Origin: Gonatopus flavifemur
Taxonomy: Eukaryota; Arthropoda; Insecta; Hymenoptera; Dryinidae
Assembly: GCA_018340375.1 (NCBI GenBank)
Contig: JAFFJZ010000002.1
Location: 62,366,001 to 62,430,000 of the forward strand
Length of the DNA: 64,000 bases
Reading direction: 5' to 3'
Below the pieces are notes generated by a model. The model was not told the origin of the DNA. It did no database searches and saw nothing but the letters and a program-made list of their open reading frames with translations. The position numbers and the translations under genes were made by a program. Positions 32,258 to 44,893 of the stretch are shown in pieces (position 1 is the first letter of the stretch; every line of letters starts with the position of its first letter).

Positions 32258-35200
32258 TACCACCAATTTTTCAGAATTTTCTCTACTATCCCAAGTAACG
32301 CACGAATATACATAGCATGTTCTACGAGTCTCCTCAACAGATTGAATGTCCTTTTCATGTACTATGAATATTTCTAGTGAACTGTACAAATGTTGTGTTA
32401 CTACACAACATGCCTTTTGAATCTCAATTCAACTTTCCACAGCTTTTACATAATACCTAGATAGCACAAAATTTTGCTTCATCAAAAGATTTCTACTGAT
32501 TGTCCTGATAAATATCTCTCATAGAAACAAACAGTTTCAATCCTTCTTAGCCCAGGTAACAAAAGTTCGAAGACGTAGATCTTAATGGATTCTTTCGGGA
32601 CATACATATTTTTTCCTTGAATCTCCCACACTTTTATTGAAATTCAAATACAATATTCTCTTCAAATGGATTTGGTCAGAACATTGTGCAGGATTCAATG
32701 AGGTTTGACGAGAATCAATGGGTTTGTTGTATCAGGGATTGCTTGCAAATTTTGTGCATGGAAATCAAAAATTTTTTTCAACACTGTATAAATCTTTTGA
32801 GCAAAGCAATATGCGTGTTATATGCTGTGGTATTGACTACACACTGTGATGTTCTTTCTATCTTTTTAATTCAATCTTATATTTAATTTAAAAAACTACT
32901 CTTGAAAATGAAGCCAGTAGAGTCTCGAAATATTTAATTCACACAATAAAAAATTGAAAATATAATATACGTCCTTCTTTCTTCATATCAATCACATAAT
33001 TCTCCTCTACTGTCTCATTGAAATTGAGAGTATTTTTAGACAGCAATTGGAAATTTATAAATTAATTTTGCCGAAAGAATTCTATTTCAACCGTTTCAGA
33101 ATTTCAGAATTCTCACTCAGAAAAGTCCAGTAGAATTAAATTTGGCGATTTCGGCGATTCCACGTGGATTTGATATTAAATTCGAAAAAATGAGGTTTTC
33201 TCAAATTATTGGAAAAATTTCCCTCATCCTTGCCAAATTTCCTAATTTTTTTCATATATTTTCCTCATTGTTTTTGTTGATTTCAATATTGTCTACATCG
33301 ACAAGAAAAATCAAATTTCATTTAAATAATTTTTTTTCCAGTTCTGGACATTTCAAAATTTTCCTCCAATTAGAAAATTATCCATAATCATTGAATTTTT
33401 ATTCCATGTTGTTTACATTTATGTTATATCCAAAAAGTATTTTATATCTTGATACTCAATATTTCTTTTCATATCTGAAGTGTAAAATTTGACATGCACG
33501 GGGTTCTACAAATCCTCAATACTTTCCTGATCATAGTACATTTCCCCCACTTCTCCTATCTATAAAAAGTATTACTTATGAGGAATTTATGCATCGAAAA
33601 TCTCAACGTGTCGGTTTAGGGTAATCGGTTAGGTGGTTAGGTTTCTGATAGGTCGGTAATATAGGTAGGTAAGAAAACGAGGTTTCGAATCTCTGAAAAC
33701 CATCATTCAATTTTGATGATGAAGATTTTCAGAGATTTGATATGGATTTGCCATTTGGTGGTGGTTGGTGGGTGGTGTGCAATGAAATCGGATATGATTT
33801 CTCGAAGAACCGCAATGATGAAATTAATTTTGTTATTTTGCAATCAAAAACAAGACTTTTTTCCCATCGATTTTGATGTCGGTTTGATTTTATGAAAATT
33901 TTACCCTACTGTAATTCTAAAAGTAATTGGTTTTTTTTTAGTAACCAGCAAAAAAAGTGAGTATTTTTATGGTTGATTTCTCATTTCAATGACTCCCGAA
34001 TTGAATTGTTGAAGGAAATAATTATATTTCCCAAAATTATCAATTCATTTTTATTTTTATGAAACGTCCATCCGATTAATTATAAAGAAAAAGTTATTCG
34101 TTTGACTCTGTTAATATTTTCATATATTTTGTCACATGTACATGGTATGATATATAAATGTGTGGGTTAGAAATAATGATTAGTATGGACAATATGAATG
34201 TGTGTGTGGATGTTAGTTCGCGGGGATATCCCTGGTGGCGCTGTAATTCGTATCTCGAGTTCTTATGGAGCCTTGGGTACCCTGCAATGGAGAAGCAGTG
34301 TAAAGCCGTTTTTTCATGTGAACATTTCTCCGTCGCCTCTACACTGCTTCTCCCTTATGCCACGTTGTATCCACCGCACCCTTTCTTCACTACTAACTCG
34401 ATGGGAAAGCTGTGATTTCAACGGTGACTGCCCTGTGTGGGAATTTCAATCAATCTCAGGAGATGAACTCTATAGTGGGATAAATGTTAAGAAATATTCA
34501 TGATTATTTCTCTTCATACACGGTGTTCCCAAGATGTGAAAAAACAATTGATTTCGTCATTAGCTGATGGACCAATGAAATTTGGAGGTTGATTCAAGGG
34601 GATTGGTTCCACTTCATAACAATTCATGTCTCAAAATACTTTCAGATTAACTGATCTAGCCTTCCTTCTCGAAAATTCCAAGCAAAACCGGAGAAAAATT
34701 ATTCTCAGGCCCAGAGCAATTTTTTTCACGTGGAATCTGATTAAAAACTCACAGACTGTCTACTTACTCGGTTCTATCCAAAACCCACTAGAAAAAATAT
34801 CATAGAGATTAATACCTTTTATTAAAATCTGATGAAAGAGTCCAAATACCACTATTGAACCTGATAAAATATTATGGGATTCTATAGCGGTATTTGGTCA
34901 TCTGCGAGATTTTTCCAACGAGGAATTACCAAATTGGGACATCTTGTCAAAAACTCCCTTGAGGTATTCCGTGGTGTGTAGGTCATCACCCAAATCCGAC
35001 AAGAAATTCAGTCACATCTGATCAGGTTAACCCGATTGAATACCTGGTCAGAGATAATCAATCTATTTTGTTTATAATTTAAAAACTGAGCACTATCCTG
35101 ATATTTTACCACAAGAGGGAATATCTCATCAATTTCCCTTAGGAATCAATTTTTGAGAGAGTCAAAATTTTTCTAAGATGCTCTGGATATCCAAGAATTA

Positions 35201-35323
35201 ACGACTTATAAATACATTGGCAAATCTTTCAGTATATAGAACTGATGATGCGAAAAAGTAATTACTCCAAACGCATGGACAAAATGACGTTGATATTTAG
35301 ATAGTAGAAAATTAGCGATAATA
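32258..35323. other. Mostly unique AT-rich DNA without a supported gene
   Basis: CCTAGATAGCACAAAATTTT at about 32456 resembles CCCAGATAGCACA-type ends. CCCAAGTAACGCACG at about 32290 and TGTTGTGTTACT at about 32390 may bound a 110-base MITE. An inverted pair (GAGAAGCAGTGTAAAG and CTCTACACTGCTTCTC) lies at 34290-34350. Repeated CTGATCAGG / CTGATAAAAT strings occur near 34830-35035. Open frames of 60-101 codons show no domain. Confidence 0.35.
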
Positions 35324-35585
35324 CATAGAGAAAACAGATACGTACGTTAGAAAATATCATATTTTATGAAGACTCTGGCCCGAATTAAATTCTTTACGTG
35401 AATAAATCGTTAAAAGCGCCATATTGGCCTTAGGTTTTATGAGGAAGGTACCACACGTCTTCAAAAAGTTCAAGCCATTATGGTACTTTTAGAACTTCAA
35501 TTATATGATTATAATTTTCCTTGGGTCAGACCAGCGCTGAATCTCCATGAAATATGGTATTTTTGAATATCCCTTTTTCTTCGTG
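35324..35585. mobile_element. MITE with CATAGAGAAAAC / TTTTTCTTCGTG ends, TA duplication
   Basis: Imperfect inverted ends with TA on both sides (35322-35323 and 35586-35587). Inner arms pair (AAAATATCATATTTTATGAAGA against its diverged complement near 35545-35570). 262 bases. Confidence 0.6.
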
Positions 35586-35744
35586 TAGCTATTTTTAAAG
35601 TGTGGCAACAAAAGTTATCGCTGTAGTAATACAAATATCAAATATACGAAGTAATCACCACAGCCAATTCTTGGCTACCATAATGAATTATTTTTCAGAT
35701 ATCTCCCAGATATCTCAAACTCTTTTGAAGACTTAATTAAAGAT

Positions 35745-36016
35745 CCCCGATGGAAAAATTTTGCTGAAAATCACTGAAATCTCCAGAGGTTTTCAGTGAA
35801 GGGGTTTTCAGAGGATTTCAGAACTGTTAATAGTTTCTCAAAAAGTCTCAGTAATCTTTAGTGTAAATATTCAGGAAAATTCTCAGTGAAGAAACGTGCT
35901 CGATAACTGAGTCGAGTTTTTCAGATGCTTTCAGATTTTTTCAGTGAGATTCAGAGTTTTGCAATGAAATTCAGGTAAATTTTAAGAAATTTTTAGAGAA
36001 ACTTTTTTCACCAGGG
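35745..36016. mobile_element. Element with CCC(C/T)(G)RTG ends and TTTCAG array, AT duplication
   Basis: The left end CCCCGATGGAAAAATTTT and the reversed right end CCCTGGTGAAAAAAGTTTC are similar. AT flanks both sides (35743-35744 and 36017-36018). Within, TTTCAG and TCTCAGT-like units recur about every 15-25 bases. 272 bases, no gene. Confidence 0.65.
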
Positions 36017-39000
36017 ATGTTTCAAACATATCTAAAATATTTCAGAGGATGTCTTTGAAGAAATCTGTTAACAAGTGTTGCGTGAGATATCTCAACCTTT
36101 TCTAAAATATATCGCATGACACAACATGTTCATTTGGATGTGAACTCTACGTCTTCTTCAAAATCAATGAAGTTGATGAATATTAATGTCCATCAACCGT
36201 CTGAGACTTCTTTGTACACTTCCCGATTGTAGGATTCCTCGCATACATTTGATACAATCACCGAACGATTTATCACGACCTGCGTACGAAGCAAGCGCCA
36301 TGGAGATTACAAAGATGCGAGTACTGAGAGATTAATCGAAGTACTGACCCAATCAATCCGGATTAATAGAACATTGATCAGCCGTATATTTGACATCACA
36401 CAGATATTTGACAAGTAAAACGGTAAACGCGATAAAAGTATGGAATAATGTCCGAAATCGTATTCTCCTAGAGCGATGAAAGATTGATCAATATCAGGTC
36501 TTCTTATTTTCACACGAGATATACCTATAGTCCGTCAAAAAATTTGTTGAGAATTCTTTACTATCCTGGAAACTTAATGTTTCCACGTGAGGAAGAAGAA
36601 GAAAAATAATAAGAAGAAGACATCCGTAGAACTTGCAAATATGTCTAGGTTGCATTTTATATTCATTCGCCGACCCATCCTTATTTTGATTTCGTTGGTC
36701 GTCGCTAGGTACGTGTTATAGTTATTCATTCAGTTAATCCCACAAAGTGTATTATTACGTACCTACATATTCCGCTGGTACTCCATCGAGCAAAGCTCTC
36801 TGTCGAGTCATCATGCTATTTTTCAACCGAAAAAATCATTTAACCGGACAAATGGGTTCACTGATCAAACGCAAAATTCCAACACAACTCCGTGATTGGA
36901 ATTGTAATATACTCATGCGCGCATAGAAAAGTATATTATCCTTATAAATTATTTCCCCTATTATTAAAACGAAGATGTATTCGGTAATAATGGATTACTC
37001 CCTTCAGGATTAAGAGAGAATTAATTTTCCGTAAAAGGATATTATACATGAAAGGATACAGCGCGTTTACAGTTCATACGAGATAATTAGCTAACGTACG
37101 GTATTCGCGAAGGTGGAAATGTTACTTGATGTTCCTTGAATTTACGTCATTCAGATGAGAATTCTTTTCGCTGCTCATTCCTTCCATCTAACAACCACGG
37201 TCGATTTATCCGAACTCCGTAATGTCGATCTCGCTAGTACCGCACATACTCGATAGGGCCATCAAGAGCTACTTTTGTACTAGTCTCTACGGGTTTTACA
37301 CTAGAGAAAATACGCCGTACTCGTGAAATTTCTTCTTCAACTCGTATCACTACTGTTTCCAATTTTCATGGTACAAGAGTTTGTGCGAATCCAAAGGCGT
37401 ATTGCTGTAACAATTTTCAATATATCGTTGAAGAATTCCTAACATTGTGCAACTATTCTCATCAACTCCGTTGACATCGCTTTGTGGAAAAGGATAAATA
37501 TGGAAATTTCGATCGAGTGGAATTTTCAAGACATCTATCCCTTCACCTTCGCAACAAGGGAAGTTCACCGTATTAAGCGATAAACGAATGAACGATGCTT
37601 TCAAGTCGGCACATTCAATTTATAACCTTTTAAAGAGAAACCACGAATACGATAAAACCAAAAGAAGAAAGCGTTTTATTATAGATTCAACATAATCCCT
37701 TGTTCTTTTTATTCTATTTTTCTCCACGTTTTCGATAAAAGTGTCAATATCTCTTGCCAGGTGACAGCGGCAAATGTAATCGAACATTTGCTTCCCTCTA
37801 CCGTTGCTCTTTCGTAATGCGTTATCTCACAACTTCCCGGTGAATTTATTTCAATCGAACTACGATAGGTGTATCAACGTGGCGTAGAGTTGGTCTACGA
37901 TATGACCTTCAAAATTTCACAACTCTCACAGATACACGTGGCCCACAAAATGATCAGAAATGTCCATCCATGAATTGTTTCCCAAACCTTCCGTGCAGTA
38001 CGATATAAGTACCACACCATTGGGCATGTCAAACGTTCCTATCGGGCGCCTGAAAAATTCATAACGAATGTTCATTTCATCGCAAAGTACATTCCTTATT
38101 GACGCGTTGAAAAATCAAGTCGAACAAAAATATTCAAATCTTTTGAGTGTGTGTATTCATCGAATTATTATCACGTTACACCACGCTATACCACCAGAAG
38201 CTTTTCCACGATATACGATATACTATACGGTAGAAAATAAAATTGAATTCAAATAGGTTACGAGGGTTCAGAGAGAAAGATTTTCATAATCATCTTCCAC
38301 ACGTTGTTGTTGACTGGATGAACGACCTTGAATAAAATATCCTTTGAAGGAGATACACAATGTTTCATGGGGAACATCGTAAACATAGGTAGAAATCTGT
38401 AACCTAGCGAAAATCAGAAACAGGAAGGATGGAGGGAGGTCGAGGCTGATAACATAGCCAACAAGTTAATTCTCTTGGTAATTGTTAGAGACTCATTCCT
38501 CACAGCAAAGAAGATGGCAGTAGGTAATCTAGCACTTTTCCACTTAACAAGAACTCTTGAAGATGATTCGACCACCTCATCTGAAACTGTCAGGGGATTT
38601 TCGCGCCTCAGAAGGTGACTTTGCAATTTACGATCCAATTTCTCGTTTGCTTGATGATTATTATCTCAGCTACTCGTTATAACAATAAACCAATTCCTCT
38701 ACTTTTTCATATTTCACATCAACAATCGATTCAACGTACATCAAAAAAATTTGCCACGAAGATCGATTCGACCGTCAAAGTTTCTTAAAAACCATCCTAT
38801 TCGGTTTGAAAAGTACATGTCAAATGTCTTGACGTTTTCATTTTCTTCGATAACACTTCGTTAATGGGACAGATTTAGCCGTGATGAAAAAAAAACTTCT
38901 GTGATAAAAGTTTTGCGATTGGAGATGAAAAATTCAACTCGCTTGAGCGTCGAATTTCTTTTGAAAATTCCTTCTCAGGCAATAGCAGGAGAAAGACGCT

Positions 39001-39577
39001 CGGTTTGGTCGGTCTCTACAGTATGGTATGGTATGGTATGGTATGTTTTCCCATTTGAATAAAAATCTTTATGACGCCTGTGGAGGGAGAGCCCGAAAGG
39101 TTCATACGCGTGTGCAGGAATGTATATCCTTGCTTGTGAAATTACTCGACGCGAAAGACAGAATAAAGTTTCGAATATAACCGGAAGTCGCTTCCCGTCG
39201 TCGTAACGTCGTAACTCTCTCCCACGATTATGCATAAGCATTATTTTGAATAAAATCGAAATTCTTAATATCTGTTTGATAATATATTTCACGATTATAC
39301 AATCCATTTGAATACTCGTTATTGTGCCCTAGAGTATATTTCATATTCTACCGTAACTACTGTTATTCTCCTTTTAAGAATCCACTGCATAATTTCCAAG
39401 TTGATCAGAAACGAGCAATTAGGAGTTTATACTCGTCGTTAAAGTTCAAAGTTTGATAGCGGTATACGAGATTCAATTACGTCCCAAAGATTCCGTTCAA
39501 TATCGAAGCTTGAAGACGAGGTTTGTGTAATTTCGAGGCTTTTGTCATGAACGATGAATCAATTTTTGCAACCAGAT
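36017..39577. other. Low-repeat stretch, no gene proven
   Basis: Few recognisable repeats, apart from a (GGTAT)n microsatellite at 39021-39045. A minus-strand frame at 37604-37350 (84 codons, containing CCEGEGIDVLKIPLDRNFHI) has an evenly mixed composition and could be an exon, but no splice partners were identified. Probably intergenic or intronic DNA. Confidence 0.35.
39021..39045. repeat. (GTATG)n microsatellite
   Basis: Five tandem GTATG units; they explain the TYR-HIS-THR-ILE-like peptide run on the minus strand. Confidence 0.95.
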
Positions 39578-41540
39578 TCAACCGTAATCGTCCAAACAAT
39601 TACACTGATCTCTGTTCATCCGAGCGGGAGGAGAAGAATCACAAACTTGGTCATCTTTTTCCGTTGTCCAAGTGGAGTTGAGTTTTTTATTTTTAAGACA
39701 CCAGTTGGGGCTGACAAAATTTTGCACGTACGTCACGTTATATCGGAATCCAGTTTTGTCATTGCCAGTCACTCGACAGTTGATGTCCGAAGAATTTTTA
39801 TAGAGGGTCAAGGGTGGGCCACCTTCCCCTAAGGGCGGATAAATGAAAATTTCCTTCAAACTCGTCTTTCTATGACCATCTTTCGGTTTTACGATTTTCA
39901 CGAACCCAGGATATTGTTTTTGCTTTTGTCGGTTCGAAAATTCATCGACGTTTCTTGATGCTTGTTCTCCCTCTCCTTCTCTCCTCCCACAAAAATTCCT
40001 TGGTTTATTCATCTCCTTTACCATTTCGCAGAAGGTCTCTGATTTCTCAACCGCGTCTTGTTTCGCACTCTTCCCATCGACTTTAATCAAAACAATATTT
40101 GCATGTAATAATAGAAAAAAAAGTAAGGGGAAATTTTATGTTTATTTGTTATTTACTTGGATTGAGCCGTCTTGTCTTGGATTTCTTCTTGCTTCCATCG
40201 AATTCGGGAGGTTTGTCATATCCACGACGAACGGATTCATCTCGATCGTAAATTACATTTTCAATCTCATTTCTTCTCGTTGACGAGGTATTTGTCGAAC
40301 GTACTTTCATCGTCGAACTTTTCACTTTGGGAGAAAATTCTTGTCGCCTTTCGGTGTTCGTTTTTCTCAAAACCTCTCCATCAGCACATCTCTTTTCCAC
40401 CTGTTTTTCACTCATCTTCAAAGCATTTGTCAACTGTTTGCACCCGTCAGTAATTTTTTTCAAAGGTTCCCCATAGTTGCAGAAATCTGTAGTGGAAGAT
40501 GGTATATCGGAGGAAAGATCTTCCAAAGTATAAGTCTTGCCGCAGTATTCGGAATCTTGAGATCCTTCTTTGCAGTGGCAGAACGCATTTGAACGATCTT
40601 CGCGTTTGAAATCATTGCGGAGTATTTGTTCGTTCCTTCGCTCGTTGGGCGACGTCGATTCGTTTTCTTCTTCGCACGATGCGTCGCAATATGAACTGAT
40701 AAAAGTATCGGTGCAACAACATTCTTCAGGACACTCTGATATTTCGTCATCCATGCAACAACGATTCAAACATTTTCGGGTCGCTGTTTCCAACGCTGTT
40801 CTTGATAATTGTTTGCTAGGTGGTGACACGTCGGGAGGACAGGATTTTGACTTTCCCTTATTATAATTCACAGAAAGAGGGATTTGTGGTTTCAGTTCGT
40901 TACATCCACAAACACTTTTTCTATCCCTTGCCTTCTTGATCCGATTTGTTTGCAAATTTGTACGTAAAATCGGATGATTCGCGCATCGAGTGCTAGGTGG
41001 CTCATCTCCCATACAATTCTTCCAATGTATCTTTCTTGACTCATTCCCACTACGAATGGAATAAAAATTCCTATTCCGAGATGTTATATTTGGTTCTGAT
41101 AAATTGTTCACGGCTGATGCTTTCATATTTTCAAATATCGGGTGCCGGTATTCAGAATATTTCGAATTATGGTGCACTGGTTGTGATTTTGACGTTTGAA
41201 ATGCTGTAGTTTTGGTCGCAGTGTTGAAGGAATCATAGATGTAATCGTAGGATAATCGTTTACCTTTCGATCCTTGAGTCATGCTCTTATATTTCTTTAT
41301 CAAATCTGGTCTGACCGATACAGATGGTTTCAACTTAGATCTTGGAAATTGGATAAATCTATTCGCATTCCTGTGTTCGAGCCTTGAAGGATTCCCATCG
41401 AAATCGCATGGTGAAGACTGCTTGTAAACATTGCTTCCAAAATTGTGACTTTTATGTTTCCCATAGCCCGTTCCATCCTCTATCGATATTCGATTTAATA
41501 TTTCAAAAATTTCACCCCTTAAATTACGCCAGTCAGTCAT
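39578..41540 (-). CDS. Unrecognised two-exon host gene, Cys-rich (about 628 residues)
   Basis: Exon A (41540-40157) opens at ATG with MTDWRNLRGEIFEILNRISI and stays open for 461 codons. Exon B (40080-39578) is open to TGA. A 76-base intron joins them: donor CAA|GTAAATAAC, acceptor GATTAAAG|TCGATGG. The join is in phase and replaces the exon A stop, giving IDGKSAKQDAVEKS across the junction. Two long open frames linked in frame by a canonical short intron are good evidence of a real gene. The protein is basic, polar and largely disordered-looking, with no signal peptide or membrane segment. A cysteine cluster lies at residues 257-289 (CC at 261-262, CCC at 274-276), with CGC at 211-213 and CHC at 321-323, perhaps metal-binding. 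I recognise no family. Composition is less AT-rich than the flanks. An extra upstream exon is possible. Confidence 0.7.
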
Positions 41541-43055
41541 TTTCAAGACAAAATGATATGTTGATTATTTTTCAAGGTTAATAACCTTTCTGCTTTGCAC
41601 TTTTGTAGATATTTTGAATTTAACAGCATAATTGTTTATGATGATACCTGTATGCGATGTTTATTATTGAATATCTATCAATAACATTGAAAGAAATCAA
41701 AAGTTGAGAAAGCAGTGACAGGAAAATCAACTTTTAACGACACCGAGAATACCGTGAGCTGTCATTGATAAGAATTATAAGATCAAAAAATTGTGTGAAC
41801 TTATCCCTTTTACGTTATATTTTTGAACGCATCGATGAAGATCTTAGGAAGAATCAAATGCAGCGAATCATCGCTTTCATCACTAAATAGCTAGTTTCTG
41901 AAAATCCCTGGCTTTGATGCTATTTTCATGTTGCTAACCTTATAAACGGTACAAACAAAGTTTTTTGTAGTTATTCTGGTTACTGTGGTTATTATCATTC
42001 ATGCGATATATCAAAAATTTTTTTTTGTAATTCAAATCCCGAAGATTATGAAAGAGTATATTTCCAAAATGATGACATAGCACAAATTATGAATCAAGGA
42101 TTGGAATACATCTACAGCACAGCAATAAAATCCATCAAAATGTAAATATATTTATACTTATTTATTACAAAGGTTAAATTATACGTGAACACAATAATCC
42201 AATTCTCATCGTTTCGGATGCATAATTGCAATCATGTATCTCAAAGGAACTATCATCCCGATTGTATAATTGAAATCATTTGAATGGTGTGTTATTATGT
42301 TTTGATGTTCTGATCTCCGTCAGATGGGTTGACTCTATGAGTAGAGGGGATGGGACATTGGAATCGGTTCATTTATCGAATCATAAACAGCAAAAGAAAC
42401 CACGCACAACTCCACGTAGATTTGATGGAACATGTTCGGAAGTAAGATGAATATTCATCCAAAGTTTATACGAAATTGTTGTTCCCATCTTTTCCACAAC
42501 TAGGTACAATAAAAGAGATTCGTAGCCATGTAATTTCGATTTCCTATGAAAAGACATTTCCATCGAACACCATTTCTCTCATGGTCAAAATTAACTTTCA
42601 ACTATAAAGGTGAATCGATTCTCCACCCGTTAAACGAGAAAAACAAAATTGGAATGATCCATCTGTATTGATTCCAAAGTATTCGATGGAATGTGTTGAT
42701 GAGGGTTGAGAATTTTATCTAGAAAACAATGAAAAAGGATGGCAATCGAACGCGAAATTCGATTCAACAGCCAAATAAATTGAACGTAGAGGTGAAATTC
42801 TGTTCTCTACGATTTTCCCTATGTTGTTCCAACTTACCTCGCAATCATTGGATCAGAAGAAGGAGAATAAAATAAACAGAATTGCCAAAGTTTAAGACCG
42901 CAGAAGAAAGTTTACAGTATTGTCAATCTAAGTACAAGACATTTTTTTCAAACTTGGTGATTCGGTTATATTCGAGTTTCATTCTTTGTAATCATTTTTC
43001 ATAGTTTGAGAGTCCGATTATGGTCCAACAATTCCCGCAAAGACATTTCGTCATT
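41541..43055. other. Upstream region of the host gene, no further gene
   Basis: AT-rich DNA without a supported gene. It would contain the promoter of the minus-strand gene, but no clear TATA or initiator can be fixed. Confidence 0.3.
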
Positions 43056-43205
43056 CACGGAGAGAAATTTTTAGCTGCATGAGATAAATTTCAGCTATTT
43101 TGACTAAATATCTTAGCACCCACAGGACAGCTAATTTCTGAGCGATATCAATCACAATCTCGCTGATGAAGCTAAAAATTTTGCAGCTCATTACTCTTTT
43201 CCGTG
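43056..43205. mobile_element. 150-base MITE with CACGGAGAGAAAT / CTTTTCCGTG ends
   Basis: The left end CACGGAGAGAAATTTTTAGC and the reversed right end CACGGAAAAGAGTAATGAGC, with TT on both sides (43054-43055 and 43206-43207). Inner AGCTGC and TAAAAATTT blocks pair. Related in its interior (TATTTTGACTAAATATCTTAG) to 47555-47661. The start of the open frame at 43166 lies inside it. Confidence 0.7.
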
Positions 43206-43735
43206 TTTTGCAATTCGAATCGCTTGACGGAACGAATTTTATACTCGAATATACAAATACTGTAGCATATACATGCTTTACTTATTTTGTGAGATATTTA
43301 ACCAGAGTTTTTATTGAAAAGAATTCAATCTCAAGAATTTTTTTCAGTTTCATGTTATATTTTGTCATGTTCCATTGTCAATTCGTTTCGATGAACGATT
43401 CAAATTTGACACATTCGATGCAGAAATATGCAACCATGAGTGAATATTGGAAAGATGTCAAGGAAAATCATTGGTCAATATTGTTACAAGGAATTTTACT
43501 AGTAATTTTGATTATCACGGCGATACCATCGATATTGCAAGATTGTGAAGATGCCCGAAACAAAGCAAGCCAAGTGGAAGAAGGTATATTGGATTTCTTG
43601 GTGACGACTATCTCAAAATTCATTCCTATCCATGAATGGACTGAAGGGTACGAAAAATATCATTTCCTTCGAGATTTTTCACTCACTTTGTTGTTCATAA
43701 TTTTCAATTTCCCAAAAACCCTCTTACAGTTGTAA
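43166..43735 (+). CDS. Unrecognised open frame, possible membrane protein (189 codons)
   Basis: The frame begins in the MITE at 43056-43205, so its first 14 residues (MKLKILQLITLFRV) are MITE-derived and the real start is probably later, for example the ATG of MNDSNLTHSMQKYATMSEYW. A hydrophobic stretch (ILLQGILLVILIITAIPSIL) could cross a membrane, followed by a charged segment QDCEDARNKASQVEEG. A GTATAT donor-like site follows the EEG codons, and a pyrimidine-rich TTTTTTTCAG lies near 43345, so the coding part may be one exon of a spliced gene. No family recognised. It could also be a chance frame in AT-rich DNA. Confidence 0.3.
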   Translation: MKLKILQLITLFRVLQFESLDGTNFILEYTNTVAYTCFTYFVRYLTRVFIEKNSISRIFFSFMLYFVMFHCQFVSMNDSNLTHSMQKYATMSEYWKDVKENHWSILLQGILLVILIITAIPSILQDCEDARNKASQVEEGILDFLVTTISKFIPIHEWTEGYEKYHFLRDFSLTLLFIIFNFPKTLLQL

Positions 43736-44665
43736 GAATTATCTCTGCACCAGCGAAGAAAATTATAAAGCGAAGAGGAGAGTGAGTTTCTTGAGAAGAA
43801 GATTTTCCAGGGATTAAATCAGTGAGAAATCATCACTCAAAAACATGTGATGCACAGAAAACATGAAAATATTTGAAGAATATATATCATGAAAAAGTCT
43901 CGTGGATCTCGATTATGTCATGTCTAATAATAACGATTATCGATTGTTGGTACTCAAACGACGACACGTCTTTGATTTCTTCAAAGAGCTCCAAAATCAA
44001 TCACACCTCTTCGATGTCCCTTCTTCAAGTTGACCAATTCCTTTTTCTCCGGTCAATGTATCAAAGTCAAGAAAAAAACAGTGATAGAGAACGTTCTTCA
44101 AAAATTAATCTATTGCTTTAGAATATAATAAAGCTGTCAGCGGAAAAATTAATGACATCGTCTAAAAATACACTACATCACCTCGGTAAGCAGAATGGAA
44201 AGATAACACAGTACAATACAAAAGGAGGATTCCATTAATTATTGCGATTGTGTACATCATGATTATTATAAATTTTTACATACGCTTTCTTCGTGAATTT
44301 TGTGAGGGTCATAAATCTGAAATGAATAGTAATAAAGCGTATCGCTGGGATACACATCTACGAAAACTCCACACTCCTTCCACATTGTTCCTAAATATAA
44401 TAAAAAAAAAACGTATCGTTCGAGCAGTAGCACATCATCTCATGCTATAATACCGTCAAAGGCTTCTTTCGAAGACTAATACAGCTTTCATCCCCCTCCC
44501 AATGGATCGCACGATTCGTGTAATTCTTAAGAAAACTAGGACCGCTTGTGAAGTTCTCATAAATTCTTTTGAAAACACGAACTGTAGGGGAGTAGTTACT
44601 CGCGATTTTTCAACCGTACTCAGTATCCCCTACTAGTTTTTGCGAAGACCTCAGGGGCTATGCTA
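43736..44665. other. Non-coding gap
   Basis: No gene supported; frames at 43873-44121 and 44250-44450 have no domain. Confidence 0.3.
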
Positions 44666-44893
44666 CGCTGAGAAAAAAGAAGATGTAAAATTTACATCCT
44701 GTGATATAAACATTCGAACAATCCCAAAAACAGTTCGATCTACCACAATTTGAATCGATTCGACAACAGCGAATGTGAGAAAAACGACAGCTGATGTAAA
44801 TCTCACATTCCCTGCGGTGAAATCAACCAAAATTGTGGTAGCTCGAATTATTTTTTTAAATCAATGTACATTCTACAACTTTTTTTCTTGATG
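44666..44893. mobile_element. Palindromic MITE with CGCTGAGAAAAAAG end, TA duplication
   Basis: The left end CGCTGAGAAAAAAGAAGATG and the reversed right end CATCAAGAAAAAAAGTTGTA, with TA on each side (44664-44665 and 44894-44895). Inner arms: ACCACAATTTGAATCGATTC against AAATCAACCAAAATTGTGGT. Relatives at 25225-25444 and 50507-50750. Confidence 0.65.

Noticed and set aside
34198..34503. 101-codon plus-strand frame
   Set aside because: It runs through an inverted pair (GAGAAGCAGTG / CACTGCTTCTC), overlaps another frame of similar length, and has no domain.
37350..37604. Minus-strand frame of 84 codons with CCEGEG and DRNFHIYPFP
   Set aside because: Composition is protein-like, but no ATG after the preceding stop suits it and no splice partners were found; kept only as a possible exon.
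39554..41581. Plus-strand open frames of 65 to 98 codons at 39554, 40172, 40341, 40570, 40997 and 41384
   Set aside because: All lie opposite the long minus-strand gene and are shadows of its codon use.
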